A stretch of 64,000 nucleotides of DNA from Desulfobacterales bacterium (GTDB lineage: Bacteria > Desulfobacterota > Desulfobacteria > Desulfobacterales > CAFBRK01). Shown here one piece after another: positions 43,987 to 52,937 of this stretch. The stretch spans positions 1 to 64,000 of the forward strand of contig JAIPEL010000002.1 of assembly GCA_021737185.1 (NCBI GenBank). The letters are read 5' to 3'. Each line of letters starts with the position of its first letter. The stretch's first letter is position 1. The notes beneath the pieces were generated by a model. The model made no database searches, had not been told where the DNA came from, and saw nothing but the letters and a program-made list of their open reading frames with translations. Position numbers and translations under genes: made by a program.

Positions 43987-45768
43987 CTACCCGGCCTCAT
44001 CCGATTCATTTGCCGGGGATAAGCCGGACTTCAGCATGGCGATATCGGCCTTGGAGGCTTCCAAAGCTGCGATCCTGTTCGTTATGCGGTTTATTTCCGC
44101 CTCGACGCTTCCATCATGGGCCTGCCGGCGACGATGGGCCGCCTCCATGGCGCCCTGTGTGGCTGCGACGGTTTCTTCCAGGCGTTCCCGAACTTTGCGG
44201 GCAAACCCGGCAAAGGAGATGTTCAGGTTCTGGAGCATGGACCAGCGAATGTTTTCCACATTGCGCCGGACCAGCCCATCCATGCGCTGGTCCATGGATT
44301 TGAGCAGGGGAAGCGGATCGGTGTTCCAGGTGCTCAGCACCCAGTAGGGTTTGCGTTTGATTTCCAGGGGATCTTCCGGTGAAAGGGGCCTGTAGGCTAC
44401 CTGAAACAAGTCCGCGGTGGTGCGGCGCAGTGTTTCCGTGAGCGTAAAAAGGCGCTGTTCATGCGGCCCAAGACACTCCAGCAAGCGCTCTTTGACGTTT
44501 TCGTTGAGCGCGACCCGCTGCTGCTCGAAAAAGTCTGGGATCGCATCGCTCCACGCCTGCTGTATGCCGGCTTTTGAAGATTGGCCGAAACGGTGCAAAA
44601 CAGTACCGCGATTCATGATTTCCTTTAGAAAACGTTCTGCCTCCCGGGCAAGATCGCGGGCCCGATCTTCCACAAAGGCTGCCACCCGTTTTTTGTCGCC
44701 GGCCAGAACATCCTGGATCAGCCGCCGCTCGCCTTCCGCCTGCTTCAGGCTTTTTTCGAAAAGGGCGATTTTTTCTTCGAGCTTCTGTTGGGGCAGGGTG
44801 AGCGCCTGCAGGGCGATGCCGGCCTCCATCAGTGCGGCATCGATAATTTCCATTGCCCGGCCAAAGACGGCTTCGGTCAAAGCGTTGAATTTTTCCTTGG
44901 CGAGATAGTCGACGAGAAAGGATTCGAGTTCTGCCATGCCGCTGGCCTTCCATCCTTCGGCGTCTGCTGCGGCCTTGGCTTCCAGTCCCAGCCGGGCCGA
45001 TACACAAAAAACGGGGAACCGGTTGTCTCGGTCGGCGTTTTCGGCCAAGACCTCCTTATAGAAGGAAAGGGCCTCCCTGAGTTCATCTTCATTCAGGTAA
45101 TCGATTTTGTTCAAAACGAAAAACAGCTGAGGTACTTTTTCCTTCACCTTCCCCAGGAAGTCGAGTTCCACTTCGGTGATGGGCGGATCGGCCGAAATCA
45201 GAAACAGGGCCGCATCGCATTGCTGGAGGAAGTCTACCGTGGCCCTTGTGTTGTGCAAATGAGTGGAGCCGATGCCGGGGGTGTCGATCAATACGGTCCT
45301 GCCGGAAAGAATGGGGGCCGGCAGTTGCACCGTGATCTCGGCGACCCCCAGCCTGTTTTCAGGGTTGCCTTTTTCCGTGACGAAGCCGGCCAGCCAGGCG
45401 TTTCTCTCGGCAGTCGAGGCGCCGGTAAATTCATCCTCCGGTCGGTCTCCCTGAAACCGGACGCTGATTTTGGGAGATTCGCCGTATTGAAGAAAGGTCG
45501 GTGCGGCGGTGAGGGGAACGACCCCCACGGGCAGAATCGGCTCCCCGGTCAAGGCGTTGAGCAGAGTGCTCTTGCCGCGCTTGAACTGGCCGAGGACCGC
45601 CAGGTGAAACCGGCCCTCGGAGTAGCGGGCGGACAGTTCCGTCAACTTTTTCCCGTAGGGGGTAAATTGCGGGCCGATTTGCAAGACCCTATCGGCTGCC
45701 TCTGTCAGAAGCGCCGCAAGCGGCAGAGAATTTTTGCCGGTCGTCGATGGCTTTTCTGCTCGTGTCAT
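43987..45768 (-). CDS. Bacterial dynamin-like GTPase, 593 aa
   Basis: A large membrane-remodelling-type GTPase. G1 is GQFKRGKST (about residue 60), G2 region PLTAAPT, G3 DTPGIGS (about 158), and G4 NKID (about 213). After the GTPase domain come long helical regions (about 290-593) forming the stalk/neck, with coiled coils (QKLEEKIALFEKSLKQAE, AEINRITNRIAALEASK). A strong AGGAGG site precedes the start. It lies 30 bases downstream of the antiporter and has no own promoter, so it belongs to the fluoride-switched transcript. Membrane fusion or repair is the family role. Confidence 0.9.
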   Translation of the reverse strand: MTRAEKPSTTGKNSLPLAALLTEAADRVLQIGPQFTPYGKKLTELSARYSEGRFHLAVLGQFKRGKSTLLNALTGEPILPVGVVPLTAAPTFLQYGESPKISVRFQGDRPEDEFTGASTAERNAWLAGFVTEKGNPENRLGVAEITVQLPAPILSGRTVLIDTPGIGSTHLHNTRATVDFLQQCDAALFLISADPPITEVELDFLGKVKEKVPQLFFVLNKIDYLNEDELREALSFYKEVLAENADRDNRFPVFCVSARLGLEAKAAADAEGWKASGMAELESFLVDYLAKEKFNALTEAVFGRAMEIIDAALMEAGIALQALTLPQQKLEEKIALFEKSLKQAEGERRLIQDVLAGDKKRVAAFVEDRARDLAREAERFLKEIMNRGTVLHRFGQSSKAGIQQAWSDAIPDFFEQQRVALNENVKERLLECLGPHEQRLFTLTETLRRTTADLFQVAYRPLSPEDPLEIKRKPYWVLSTWNTDPLPLLKSMDQRMDGLVRRNVENIRWSMLQNLNISFAGFARKVRERLEETVAATQGAMEAAHRRRQAHDGSVEAEINRITNRIAALEASKADIAMLKSGLSPANESDEAG

Positions 45769-45798
45769 TGGTACCTCCTCGGGCGGTCGGGTATTGGC

Positions 45799-47271
45799 CT
45801 ACCAGTCGTAGAGGATTTCCCAGTAACGGTCGAAATGCGGGTCGGTCCGGCTGTAGCGATAGTAAAGGGTTTTTCCGGTGCCGGGGCCGTTGTTCGTTTT
45901 TTCTTTCCAGTATCGGAGCAAAATCGCCGGCTGGAGCCCGGAGCCGCCCCGCTTGCCCGATTCCTGGATCCATTGCTCCTTTTCTTCGATCACTTTCCAG
46001 ACGGTGTCATGCTGGCGGCTTCTGATCCGCTCGCCGACTCTCGGAAGGCCCAGGGCGTCTCTCAGATCCTGAAACCGGAAGGAATACCGTTCTCCGCGGT
46101 CGAGGACCTTCTCCCCCAGCACCATGATCCCCAGGGCGCCGACGGGCGCGGTCACCAGGATGGAAAGAACGGCTACGGCCAAAATGACGTCTCCGGTGGC
46201 GACCCCGGCGGCCAGCGGCACGGCACCGATGGCCGCCTGGACCGTGGCTTTGGGAATGTAGGCCACCACGCAGAACAGCTTTTCCTTCCAGTTCAAGTCC
46301 GTGCCGAACAGCGAAACATAGGTGCCTGCGCTTCGAAACAGCAGGCCCACCGCGATCACCGCCAGACCGGCCAGGCCGGCTTCCCAGGCGACGTGGATGT
46401 CGACCTGGGCACCGACAAGCACGAAAAGCAGCAGTTCTGCAAACACCCAGATTTTTTTAAGCCTTTGGGAGATGATATGGGCGACGGCCTCGGATTTTTC
46501 GAGTATCACGAACCCGATCGCCATGACCCCCAGCAGGCCGGCGATCGGCACCACGTGCGCCAGGGCCTTCTCCAGCCAGACCAGGACAATGGCCGTTCCG
46601 ATGACCACGATGGTCCGCTTCGGGGGACGAAAGTCGTACCGGGTGAAAAGACGGTACAGCAAGTAGCCGAAAATCAAACCGGCGACGATGCCCAATGCGA
46701 TGCTGACGGGAATTTCGGCGAGCCTGGTGAGCAGATGAACCTCCCCGCCGCCGTACATGCCCAGAAACGCCGTAAACAGGACGATCACGAAAACGTCGTC
46801 CACAGATGAGGCACCCAGAATCAACGCCGGGATCCCCTTTTTGGTTCCCCGGCCCCGGTCCATGAAGTCGATCATCAGGGGCACCACCACGGCCGGGGAT
46901 ACCGCTCCCAGGATTGCGCCGAGAATGGCGGCTTCCAGAACCGTGATGCCGAGAAGTCGGGGGGCTACCAGCATCACGCCGGCGATCTCGAACACGGCCG
47001 GCACGGCGCTCATGGTCAACGCCGCCCGTCCGACTTGATGGAGGGTGTCCTTGCGAAGCTCGAAGCCGGCGCGGAGTAAAATGACGATCAGGGCGATCCG
47101 GCGAAAGTCCCCGGATACGGCCATGATCTCCGGTGACAACAGATCCAGGACATAGGGCCCGGCCATCACCCCCACCAGCAGCATCCCTACCAGGCCGGGC
47201 AGCTTCAGCTTTCGAAACAGGTAATCGCCGGTCAGTCCTAAGAGAACGATCAACGCAATGCCGATGGCCAT
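45799..47271 (-). CDS. CPA-type cation:proton antiporter, 490 aa, fluoride-riboswitch controlled
   Basis: An inner-membrane antiporter with about 12 helices. Its N-terminus (LGLTGDYLFRKLKLPGLVGMLLVGVMAGPYVL) and GSSVDDVFVIVLFTAFLG-type core (here GASSVDDVFVI) match the CPA1/CPA2 Na+(K+)/H+ fold. A soluble tail of about 100 residues (about 395-490) ends YRYSRTDPHFDRYWEILYDW, which is unlike common TrkA domains. The ATG has an AGGAG site. A fluoride riboswitch precedes it. Such antiporters under this riboswitch are thought to counter acid or ion stress caused by fluoride. Confidence 0.88.
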   Translation of the reverse strand: MAIGIALIVLLGLTGDYLFRKLKLPGLVGMLLVGVMAGPYVLDLLSPEIMAVSGDFRRIALIVILLRAGFELRKDTLHQVGRAALTMSAVPAVFEIAGVMLVAPRLLGITVLEAAILGAILGAVSPAVVVPLMIDFMDRGRGTKKGIPALILGASSVDDVFVIVLFTAFLGMYGGGEVHLLTRLAEIPVSIALGIVAGLIFGYLLYRLFTRYDFRPPKRTIVVIGTAIVLVWLEKALAHVVPIAGLLGVMAIGFVILEKSEAVAHIISQRLKKIWVFAELLLFVLVGAQVDIHVAWEAGLAGLAVIAVGLLFRSAGTYVSLFGTDLNWKEKLFCVVAYIPKATVQAAIGAVPLAAGVATGDVILAVAVLSILVTAPVGALGIMVLGEKVLDRGERYSFRFQDLRDALGLPRVGERIRSRQHDTVWKVIEEKEQWIQESGKRGGSGLQPAILLRYWKEKTNNGPGTGKTLYYRYSRTDPHFDRYWEILYDW

Positions 47272-47330
47272 GGAAAATCTCCTGAAATAAAAATGCCCTG
47301 CCAGGCGGCGGCCTTGCAGGGCATCGAAGC

Positions 47331-47358
47331 AAAAAACCCGCCTGGGTGTTCAGGCGGG
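47331..47358 (-). terminator. Riboswitch-linked intrinsic terminator
   Basis: On the minus strand: CCCGCCTG-AACAC-CCAGGCGGG followed by TTTTTT. It lies about 40 bases after the aptamer, so fluoride binding probably stops it from forming. A second hairpin without a strong T-tract lies just downstream at about 47293-47323 (TGCCCTGC/GCAGGGCA). Confidence 0.85.
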
Positions 47359-47394
47359 GCAGGATTCGCGTACTCCTACCCCAGGCTGTCTCGA

Positions 47395-47453
47395 GGTAGA
47401 AGTCATCAGCCCCAGAAAGGGGGCGGTTTTTGGCAGACTTCATTGCCGATGGT
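47395..47453 (-). promoter_or_regulatory. Fluoride riboswitch (crcB motif) aptamer
   Basis: On the minus strand the sequence reads GGCAATGAAGTCTGCC, then CCGCCCC...GGGGCTGATGACTTCTAC. These are the hallmarks of the crcB fluoride aptamer: the GGC(G/A)ATGR opening loop, the pseudoknotted stem and the ending CTGATGRCTTCTAC. The helix closing regions pair (GGC/GCC and GGGGC/GCCCC). It is placed immediately after a strong promoter. Confidence 0.92.
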
Positions 47454-47459
47454 CGCCTG

Positions 47460-47488
47460 CTTATAGTCGAAGCCCAAAAAACTGTCAA
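47460..47488 (-). promoter_or_regulatory. Sigma-70 promoter of the fluoride operon
   Basis: On the minus strand TTGACA (47488-47483) is followed after 17 bases by TATAAG (47465-47460). Transcription begins a few bases before the aptamer. Confidence 0.87.
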
Positions 47489-47578
47489 GCGCGATTGGGT
47501 GGATCGTCTCTGTCCCAGGGTTTGCCCACTCATGAAGGCAATGAGCCGTCGCTGCCGTTGTCTGGGCCGGAAAGCGGG

Positions 47579-47607
47579 TTGACAGATGATTTAGGGTGGC
47601 GTAAATT
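47579..47607 (+). promoter_or_regulatory. Sigma-70 promoter of the arsenic operon
   Basis: TTGACA (47579-47584) and TAAATT (47602-47607) with 17-base spacing. The following AT-rich run with AATT reiterations (AATTctaatAATTcgttAATT) is a plausible ArsR operator overlapping the start region. Confidence 0.8.
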
Positions 47608-47653
47608 CTAATAATTCGTTAATTGGCAAAATATAGAAAAAGGCGGGAAGGTC

Positions 47654-48049
47654 ATGAGGCACCTTGTCCGAACCACCAAGGCCCTTGCAGACGAAAGCCG
47701 GATCCGCATCCTGGGGGCGCTTCGCGAAAACGAGCTTTGCGTTTGCCAGCTCATCGAGCTGCTGGGGCTTGCCCCGTCCACCGTTTCCAAGCACCTGTCG
47801 ATTCTCAGAAATGCCCGTCTGATCGACAGCCGGAAGCAGGGACGGTGGATGTACTACCGTGTGGCCGGCGCGGATGCGCCCGAGCAGATTGCTCAGGTTC
47901 TCAGGTGGGTGTTTGAGACCTTCGAAAAAACGGAGCAACGGGAAAAGGACGACCGGCGGTTGAAAGAGATTCTGAGCATGGATCCGGAGATATTGTGCAG
48001 CCGTCAGCCGAGTTCCAACAGCGGCGATGCCAAGACGACTCAGGGATGA
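47654..48049 (+). CDS. arsR: ArsR-family arsenic repressor, 131 aa
   Basis: A winged-helix metalloregulator. The As(III)-binding motif is LCVCQLIELL (CxC at about residues 29-31), and the recognition helix is LAPSTVSKHLSILRNA. Its C-terminus adds about 40 residues with one cysteine (EILCSRQ). A GGGAAGG site precedes the ATG. It is the first gene of the operon and probably represses the promoter at 47579-47607 until As(III) or Sb(III) binds. It differs clearly from the ArsR at 11301. Confidence 0.93.
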   Translation: MRHLVRTTKALADESRIRILGALRENELCVCQLIELLGLAPSTVSKHLSILRNARLIDSRKQGRWMYYRVAGADAPEQIAQVLRWVFETFEKTEQREKDDRRLKEILSMDPEILCSRQPSSNSGDAKTTQG

Positions 48050-48074
48050 TGCTTTTGAAAAAACTCCCATAATT

Positions 48075-48170
48075 GTCGCTCCCGCGTAGGCGGGAGTTCA
48101 GAACTGTTTGAAATAACTGGATTCCCGCCTGCGCGGGAATGACAAAGAAAGAAAATAGCGACTTTTTACG
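48075..48170. repeat. Dispersed repeat family A, copy 5
   Basis: It consists of a hairpin CTCCCGCGTAGGCGGGAG (48079-48096), a hairpin ATTCCCGCCTGCGCGGGAAT (48121-48140) and the tail GCGACTTTTTACGAA. It sits between arsR and arsC without breaking either. Confidence 0.65.
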
Positions 48171-48194
48171 AAGATATCGACACCGAGAAGCAAA

Positions 48195-48659
48195 ATGACC
48201 GATCGTCTAAAAATTCTGTTCTTGTGCACCGGCAACTCCTGCCGGAGCCAGATGGCCGAAGGCTGGGCAAATCATCTCAAGGGCGATTCGATCGAGGCCT
48301 ATTCGGCCGGCATCGAAACCCACGGGATAAACCCGCTGGCGGTCAAGGCGATGGCCGAGGCCGGTGTGGACATCGGCAAACACGTCTCAAAAACCATCGA
48401 CGACCTGCCGGAAGCGCATTTCGACTACGTGGTCACCCTTTGCGGCCACGCCCACGAATCCTGCCCCCTGTTTCCGGGCCATGCGAAGGTGGTGCATCGG
48501 GGGTTCGACGACCCACCGAAGCTGGCCGAAGGCGCACAAAGTGAAGAAGAGGCCCTGGCGCACTACCGCCGGGTGCGAGATGAAATCCGAAAGTTTGTCG
48601 CAGATCGTCCGCAAAGTTTGTCGCGGCTAGAAGAGGCTGCACAAGGAGAGTTCCCATGA
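48195..48659 (+). CDS. arsC: Arsenate reductase, thioredoxin-coupled LMW-PTP type
   Basis: A 154-residue cytosolic enzyme reducing arsenate to arsenite. The P-loop [15 protein letters not shown] carries the catalytic cysteine (about residue 12), and the two resolving cysteines are in [11 protein letters not shown] (about residues 82 and 89). This is the thioredoxin-linked arsenate reductase arrangement. Its stop overlaps the acr3 start (ATGA). The exported thioredoxin genes here are not its donor; a cytosolic thioredoxin must be encoded elsewhere. Confidence 0.95.
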   Translation: MTDRLKILFLCTGNSCRSQMAEGWANHLKGDSIEAYSAGIETHGINPLAVKAMAEAGVDIGKHVSKTIDDLPEAHFDYVVTLCGHAHESCPLFPGHAKVVHRGFDDPPKLAEGAQSEEEALAHYRRVRDEIRKFVADRPQSLSRLEEAAQGEFP

Positions 48660-49747
48660 GCGATTCCACCATCAAACAACTGAGCGTTCTGGACCGCTTT
48701 CTCACGCTGTGGATTTTTCTGGCCATGGCCGCCGGGGTGTTCGGGGGCTACCTGTACCCCGGCGTGCGGGATTTTATCAACATCTTCCAGGTGGACACCA
48801 CCAACATCCCCATCGCCGTGGGTCTGATTCTGATGATGTACCCGCCGCTGGCCAAGGTGCGGTACGAAAAGCTGGGCTTCGTCTTCAGAGACGTGAAAAT
48901 TTTAGGGTTGTCCCTGGTGCAGAACTGGGTAATCGGCCCGATCCTGATGTTTTTGCTGGCCATCACGTTTTTGTCCGGCCACCACGAATACATGGTGGGG
49001 CTGATCATGATCGGCCTGGCCCGCTGCATCGCCATGGTCTTGGTCTGGAACGACCTGGCCAAGGGCGACGCCGAATACTGCGCGGGGCTGGTGGCGTTCA
49101 ACTCCATTTTCCAGGTGCTGTTTTTCTCGGTCTACGCCTGGTTTTTCATCACCATTTTGCCCGGCTGGTTCGGAATCGAGGGGGCCGTGGTCGATATCAC
49201 CATCGGCCAGATCGCAGAAAGCGTCTTCATCTACTTGGGGATTCCCTTTATCGCCGGGCTGATCACCCGCATCATCGGGCTGAAAACCAAGGGAGAAACC
49301 TGGTATCACGAGCGCTTCATCCCCAAAATCAGCCCGATCACGCTGATCGCCCTGCTGTTTACCATTTTGGTCATGTTCTCGCTCAAGGGCGAATACATCG
49401 TCAAACTTCCCCTGGACGTGGTGCGGATCGCCATTCCCCTGTGCATCTATTTTCTGGTCATGTTTCTGATCACGTTTTTCATGTCCATGAAATTCGGTGC
49501 CACCTACGAGCAGACCACGACGTTGTCTTTTACGGCGGCCTCCAACAACTTCGAACTGGCCATCGCCGTGGCCGTGGCCGTGTTCGGGATCAATTCCGGA
49601 GAGGCCTTTGCCGCGGTGATCGGCCCCCTGGTGGAGGTGCCGGTGCTCATTGCCCTGGTCAACGTGGCGCTGTGGTTCAAGCGCAGGTATTTTCCTTATG
49701 CGGTGGAGACTCCCACCGGGGTGTGCCACCTGACGTGCAAGCCATGA
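48656..49747 (+). CDS. acr3: Acr3-type arsenite efflux permease
   Basis: A ten-helix inner-membrane pump for As(III) of the Acr3/BASS family, 363 aa. The core has [19 protein letters not shown] (about residues 118-136, including the cysteine that is essential in characterised Acr3) and [20 protein letters not shown] (about 288-307, with the conserved glutamate). Energised by proton motive force. It overlaps arsC upstream and the universal stress gene downstream (ATGA), so the three are tightly coupled. Confidence 0.96.
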   Translation: MSDSTIKQLSVLDRFLTLWIFLAMAAGVFGGYLYPGVRDFINIFQVDTTNIPIAVGLILMMYPPLAKVRYEKLGFVFRDVKILGLSLVQNWVIGPILMFLLAITFLSGHHEYMVGLIMIGLARCIAMVLVWNDLAKGDAEYCAGLVAFNSIFQVLFFSVYAWFFITILPGWFGIEGAVVDITIGQIAESVFIYLGIPFIAGLITRIIGLKTKGETWYHERFIPKISPITLIALLFTILVMFSLKGEYIVKLPLDVVRIAIPLCIYFLVMFLITFFMSMKFGATYEQTTTLSFTAASNNFELAIAVAVAVFGINSGEAFAAVIGPLVEVPVLIALVNVALWFKRRYFPYAVETPTGVCHLTCKP

Positions 49748-50244
49748 GCAGAACAATCGACCAGAGGCCTCGGGTAAGCCACATCCTGTTGGCCACTGAT
49801 TTGTCGGAAAACGCGAACCTGGCCTTTTCTTACGCCACGAGCCTGGCCGTTGCCTACGGCGCCAGGATCACTGTGCTCCATGTGGTTGAAAAACTGCCGC
49901 CCAATGCCGAACTTCTCATGGCGTCGTTTCTCGAGTATCGAGATGTGGAAGAATTCCGGGAGAAAAGCGGCGAAGAACTGGCCGCGCGGATCAAGGCCCG
50001 GATCGAGCGGTTCTGTTCAGATACCGCAGCGCAGATGCCCGACTGCCGCTTGATTTTTCAGAAAGTCGTCGTCGAGCCGGGAAACGCCGACGAGCGCATC
50101 GCCTTCCATGCGTCAGCCGTGGAATACGATGTGCTGGTGATGGGCAGCCGGGGCCACGGTCTGATCAAAGAATCCCTTATCGGCGGCACCTCGCGCAAAG
50201 TGCTCCAGAAAGTGCGAATCCCTGTCTTTCTGATCCCACTATGA
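49744..50244 (+). CDS. Universal stress protein A-family, 166 aa
   Basis: A UspA domain with [26 protein letters not shown] and the ATP-binding [22 protein letters not shown] motif (G-x2-G-x9-GS/T type, about residues 130-150). It probably binds ATP. Its position overlapping acr3 is often seen in arsenic loci of sulfate reducers. Role in metalloid stress is inferred. Confidence 0.92.
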   Translation: MSRTIDQRPRVSHILLATDLSENANLAFSYATSLAVAYGARITVLHVVEKLPPNAELLMASFLEYRDVEEFREKSGEELAARIKARIERFCSDTAAQMPDCRLIFQKVVVEPGNADERIAFHASAVEYDVLVMGSRGHGLIKESLIGGTSRKVLQKVRIPVFLIPL

Positions 50245-50288
50245 TTGCCTGGAAGATTCCGTCGATCCGGTGAAAAGAAAGGATTCAT

Positions 50289-50699
50289 ATGCCAAAACGC
50301 GTCTATTGGCTTTTTATCTTCATTTTGATTTTGCTCGTCAGCCTTGCGTCGGTGCCGGCCGCGGCCGGCGATGCAAAACAGGGCGTCATACCGTCTGTAC
50401 CGACACCGAATATGGTCACCATGCTGGACCTGGGCGCAAATAAATGCGTTCCCTGCAAGATGATGGCGCCCATCATCGAGGAGTTGAAAAAGGAATATGC
50501 CGGCCGGGCCTCGATTATCTTCATCGATGTCTGGGAGCACAACGACCAGGTAAAGCGCTTCGGGATCCGGGCGATTCCCACCCAGATTTTTTACGACAAG
50601 AACGGCAAAGAGGTCCAGCGGCACGTGGGCTTCATGGACAAGAAAAGCATTGTCGCGGTTTTTGAAAAGCTGGGCGTTTCCAGGCCGGAGGGCAGCTGA
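50289..50699 (+). CDS. Exported thioredoxin, arsenic operon, 136 aa
   Basis: It has a signal peptide (VYWLFIFILILLVSLASVPAAAG) and a thioredoxin fold with active site GANKCVPCKMM (about residues 54-64) and cis-proline loop IRAIPTQIFY. Nearly the same protein is encoded at 16680-17105 (MAPIIEELKKEYAGRA shared), which indicates a duplicated module. A pre-ATG AAAGGA site is present. It works in the periplasm and needs a CcdA-type partner. Confidence 0.93.
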   Translation: MPKRVYWLFIFILILLVSLASVPAAAGDAKQGVIPSVPTPNMVTMLDLGANKCVPCKMMAPIIEELKKEYAGRASIIFIDVWEHNDQVKRFGIRAIPTQIFYDKNGKEVQRHVGFMDKKSIVAVFEKLGVSRPEGS

Positions 50700-50702
50700 T
50701 CG

Positions 50703-52076
50703 ATGAGCATGAGTTCGGATCCCGAAAGCAAGGCCCGAGAGGTCGTCGAGGCCTGTGCTGACTGCGACTGCTGCCGCCCGCCCATGGACCCGCCCTGTGC
50801 CGTGTTTGCCGAGCTGTACCGGCTATGGGACCGGGAGCGGGAATCCGGAGAGCCGATCAGCGCAGAATCGCTCCGCCGGATGGTGGATCTTTGCAACTTC
50901 TGTGCGCTGTGTCCGTGTCCGAACATCCGTGCCGACCTGATCGAAGCCAAGACACGGTTTGCGGCAAGAGACGGCCTGGCGCGCGGCGCAAGGCTGCTTC
51001 AGGACGTGGAGCGGTTGGCCCGCACCTGCGGGATGTTTCCCAAAATCCTCAATCGGGCGGCCGCAGGCGGCGTGCTGGGGCCGCTGCTGAAAAAGGCGGC
51101 GGGCATCCACCGGCTCAGCCGGCTGCCGGAATTTCCCGCCGAAAGCTTTGACCGCTGGACTGCCGAAAAAAACCTGGGAAAGACGGCAGAAACGGGCGCG
51201 GAAAGAAAGGTCGTCTACTTTATCGGATGTACCGGTCGGTTTCTGTTCCCGGAAGTGCCGCAGGCGGCGACGGATGTTCTCCAGCAATGCGGGGTTTCGG
51301 TTTTTTCCCCGGACCAGCGCTGCTGCGGCATGCCGCCTTTTTTGGAGGGAGACCGAAGCCTGGCCCTGAAGTTTGCCTCTGAAAATATCGAACGGCTGGC
51401 CGGTCTGGTTGAAGAGGGATACGCCATTGTCTGCACCTGCCCCACCTGCGCGTTTATGCTGCGCCGTGTTATTGCCGACGGCGCATACTACTCTTGCCGA
51501 TACCAGGAGAAAGCCGGCGGAGACGAAAAATACATCGTGGCCCCGGTAGGCGGCAAAGGCAGGCGCCAGGAGTTTGTCCCCTTGTCGAAAACCATTTACG
51601 GGCGGATACTCAAAGACGAAGGGTATTTTTCTTCCATCGATCCCTTGGCAAGGATCCAGGTGGCGGAAAACACCTGGGACCTTGGCGAGTACCTGCTCGA
51701 GCTGCAGGATGCGGGCGACTTTGTGCTGCCCCGCACTGCCGTTCAGAAGCGCCTCACCTATTTCGCCCCCTGCCATCAGCGGGAGCAGGAAATCGGAACA
51801 CCCTGGGCGGAGCTGTTGGGCCGAATTTCCGGCTGCCGGCTTGAACTCATCGACGGGCGGTTTTACTGTTGCGGCATGGCCGGCATCATGGGATTCAAAA
51901 AAGAGTTTAGAGAGAGTTCCGTGCAAATGGGACGGCCGTTGTTTGAAAAAATCCGGGAGCTGGATCCCGATGTCCTGGTCACCGAGTGCCTGAGCTGCCG
52001 GCTCCAGTTTCAACAGCACTTGCCCTACCCGGTGCGGCATCCCATCGAAATGATCAGAGAGGTTTTTCCATTTTAA
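50703..52076 (+). CDS. CCG-domain Fe-S oxidoreductase, 457 aa
   Basis: A GlpC/HdrD-type protein: N-terminal cysteine-rich cluster motifs (CADCDCC at about 17-23; CNFCALCPCPN at about 62-72), and two C-terminal CCG domains with CCGMPPF (about 210), CPTCAF (about 246), CCGMAGIMG (about 383) and CLSCRL (about 423). Such proteins pass electrons between low-potential Fe-S donors and a thiol or quinone. Fe-S proteins of this type appear in arsenic gene islands, and this one may reduce disulfides or methylated arsenicals. It starts three bases after the thioredoxin. Confidence 0.85.
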   Translation: MSMSSDPESKAREVVEACADCDCCRPPMDPPCAVFAELYRLWDRERESGEPISAESLRRMVDLCNFCALCPCPNIRADLIEAKTRFAARDGLARGARLLQDVERLARTCGMFPKILNRAAAGGVLGPLLKKAAGIHRLSRLPEFPAESFDRWTAEKNLGKTAETGAERKVVYFIGCTGRFLFPEVPQAATDVLQQCGVSVFSPDQRCCGMPPFLEGDRSLALKFASENIERLAGLVEEGYAIVCTCPTCAFMLRRVIADGAYYSCRYQEKAGGDEKYIVAPVGGKGRRQEFVPLSKTIYGRILKDEGYFSSIDPLARIQVAENTWDLGEYLLELQDAGDFVLPRTAVQKRLTYFAPCHQREQEIGTPWAELLGRISGCRLELIDGRFYCCGMAGIMGFKKEFRESSVQMGRPLFEKIRELDPDVLVTECLSCRLQFQQHLPYPVRHPIEMIREVFPF

Positions 52077-52136
52077 AGGCCCGGGAAGAAGGACTCCTAC
52101 TTTTGAAAGAAAACATAAAGATGTGAAGGAGGGAAA

Positions 52137-52937
52137 ATGAAAGAAGACCATGCCGATATCATCCGTCAACTGGTCAGAGGTCGCTATGCCGGAGCCGCCC
52201 AAGGCTCGGGCTGTGGATGCGGTCCGACAAGCCCTGCCGGCTGCTGCGGCTCTTCCATGACGATCGCCGAATCGACAAATCAACTCCTGGGCTACTCGCC
52301 GGAAGAAGTCGACAGCGTCGTCGAAGGCGCCAACCTGGGATTGGGATGCGGCAACCCGACCGCCATCGGCGAGCTCAAGCCGGGCGACGTTGTCCTGGAT
52401 CTGGGAAGCGGCGGCGGGTTCGACTGTTTTCTCGCCGCGAAAAAGGTCGGCGCCAAGGGTCGAGTCATCGGCGTGGACATGACGCCGGAAATGCTCGCCA
52501 GGGCGCGGGAAAACGCCGTGAAGATGGGGACGGCCAACGTCGAGTTCCGGCTGGGCGAGATCGAGCACCTGCCGGTGGCCGACAACAGCGTCGATGTCGT
52601 CATCTCCAACTGCGTGATCAACCTGTCTCCGGAAAAACGCCTGGTATTCCAGGACGTCTACCGCGCCTTGAAGCCCGGGGGGCGGCTGTACATTTCCGAT
52701 GTGGTGGCTACAAGGGAGATGCCGGAAGAAATGCGCGAGCAGGCAGCGCTGCTCACCGGCTGCATTGCCGGCGCGGAGCAAGTCGATCGGCTGCGAAGCC
52801 TTTTGGACGAGGTCGGATTTGTAGATGTCAATACCGAAGTCAAATCCCAAAGCCGGGAGATGATCAGCGGATGGTTTCCGGGAAGCGGTGCCGAAGACTA
52901 TGTGGCGTCCGCCGATATTCAAGCCGTGAAACCGTAG
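52137..52937 (+). CDS. arsM: Arsenite S-adenosylmethionine methyltransferase
   Basis: A 266-residue class I methyltransferase with an N-terminal cysteine set GCGCGPTSPAGCCG (about residues 25-38), the AdoMet motif VLDLGSGGGFDCFLA (about 86-100, with a cysteine used for arsenic binding in ArsM), and NCVINLSPEK (about 160-169). ArsM methylates As(III) stepwise to volatile or exported species. A strong GGAGGG site precedes the ATG. It ends the arsenic operon. Confidence 0.94.
   Translation: MKEDHADIIRQLVRGRYAGAAQGSGCGCGPTSPAGCCGSSMTIAESTNQLLGYSPEEVDSVVEGANLGLGCGNPTAIGELKPGDVVLDLGSGGGFDCFLAAKKVGAKGRVIGVDMTPEMLARARENAVKMGTANVEFRLGEIEHLPVADNSVDVVISNCVINLSPEKRLVFQDVYRALKPGGRLYISDVVATREMPEEMREQAALLTGCIAGAEQVDRLRSLLDEVGFVDVNTEVKSQSREMISGWFPGSGAEDYVASADIQAVKP

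Noticed and set aside
44788-46809. A 673-codon open frame on the + strand
   Set aside because: It is antisense to both the dynamin and antiporter genes, with no motif and a Gln/Asp/Gly/His-rich composition typical of GC-rich shadow frames.
48075-48170. CRISPR-like pair of hairpins between arsR and arsC
   Set aside because: There are only two unlike hairpins and no regular spacers; the sequence matches dispersed repeat family A.
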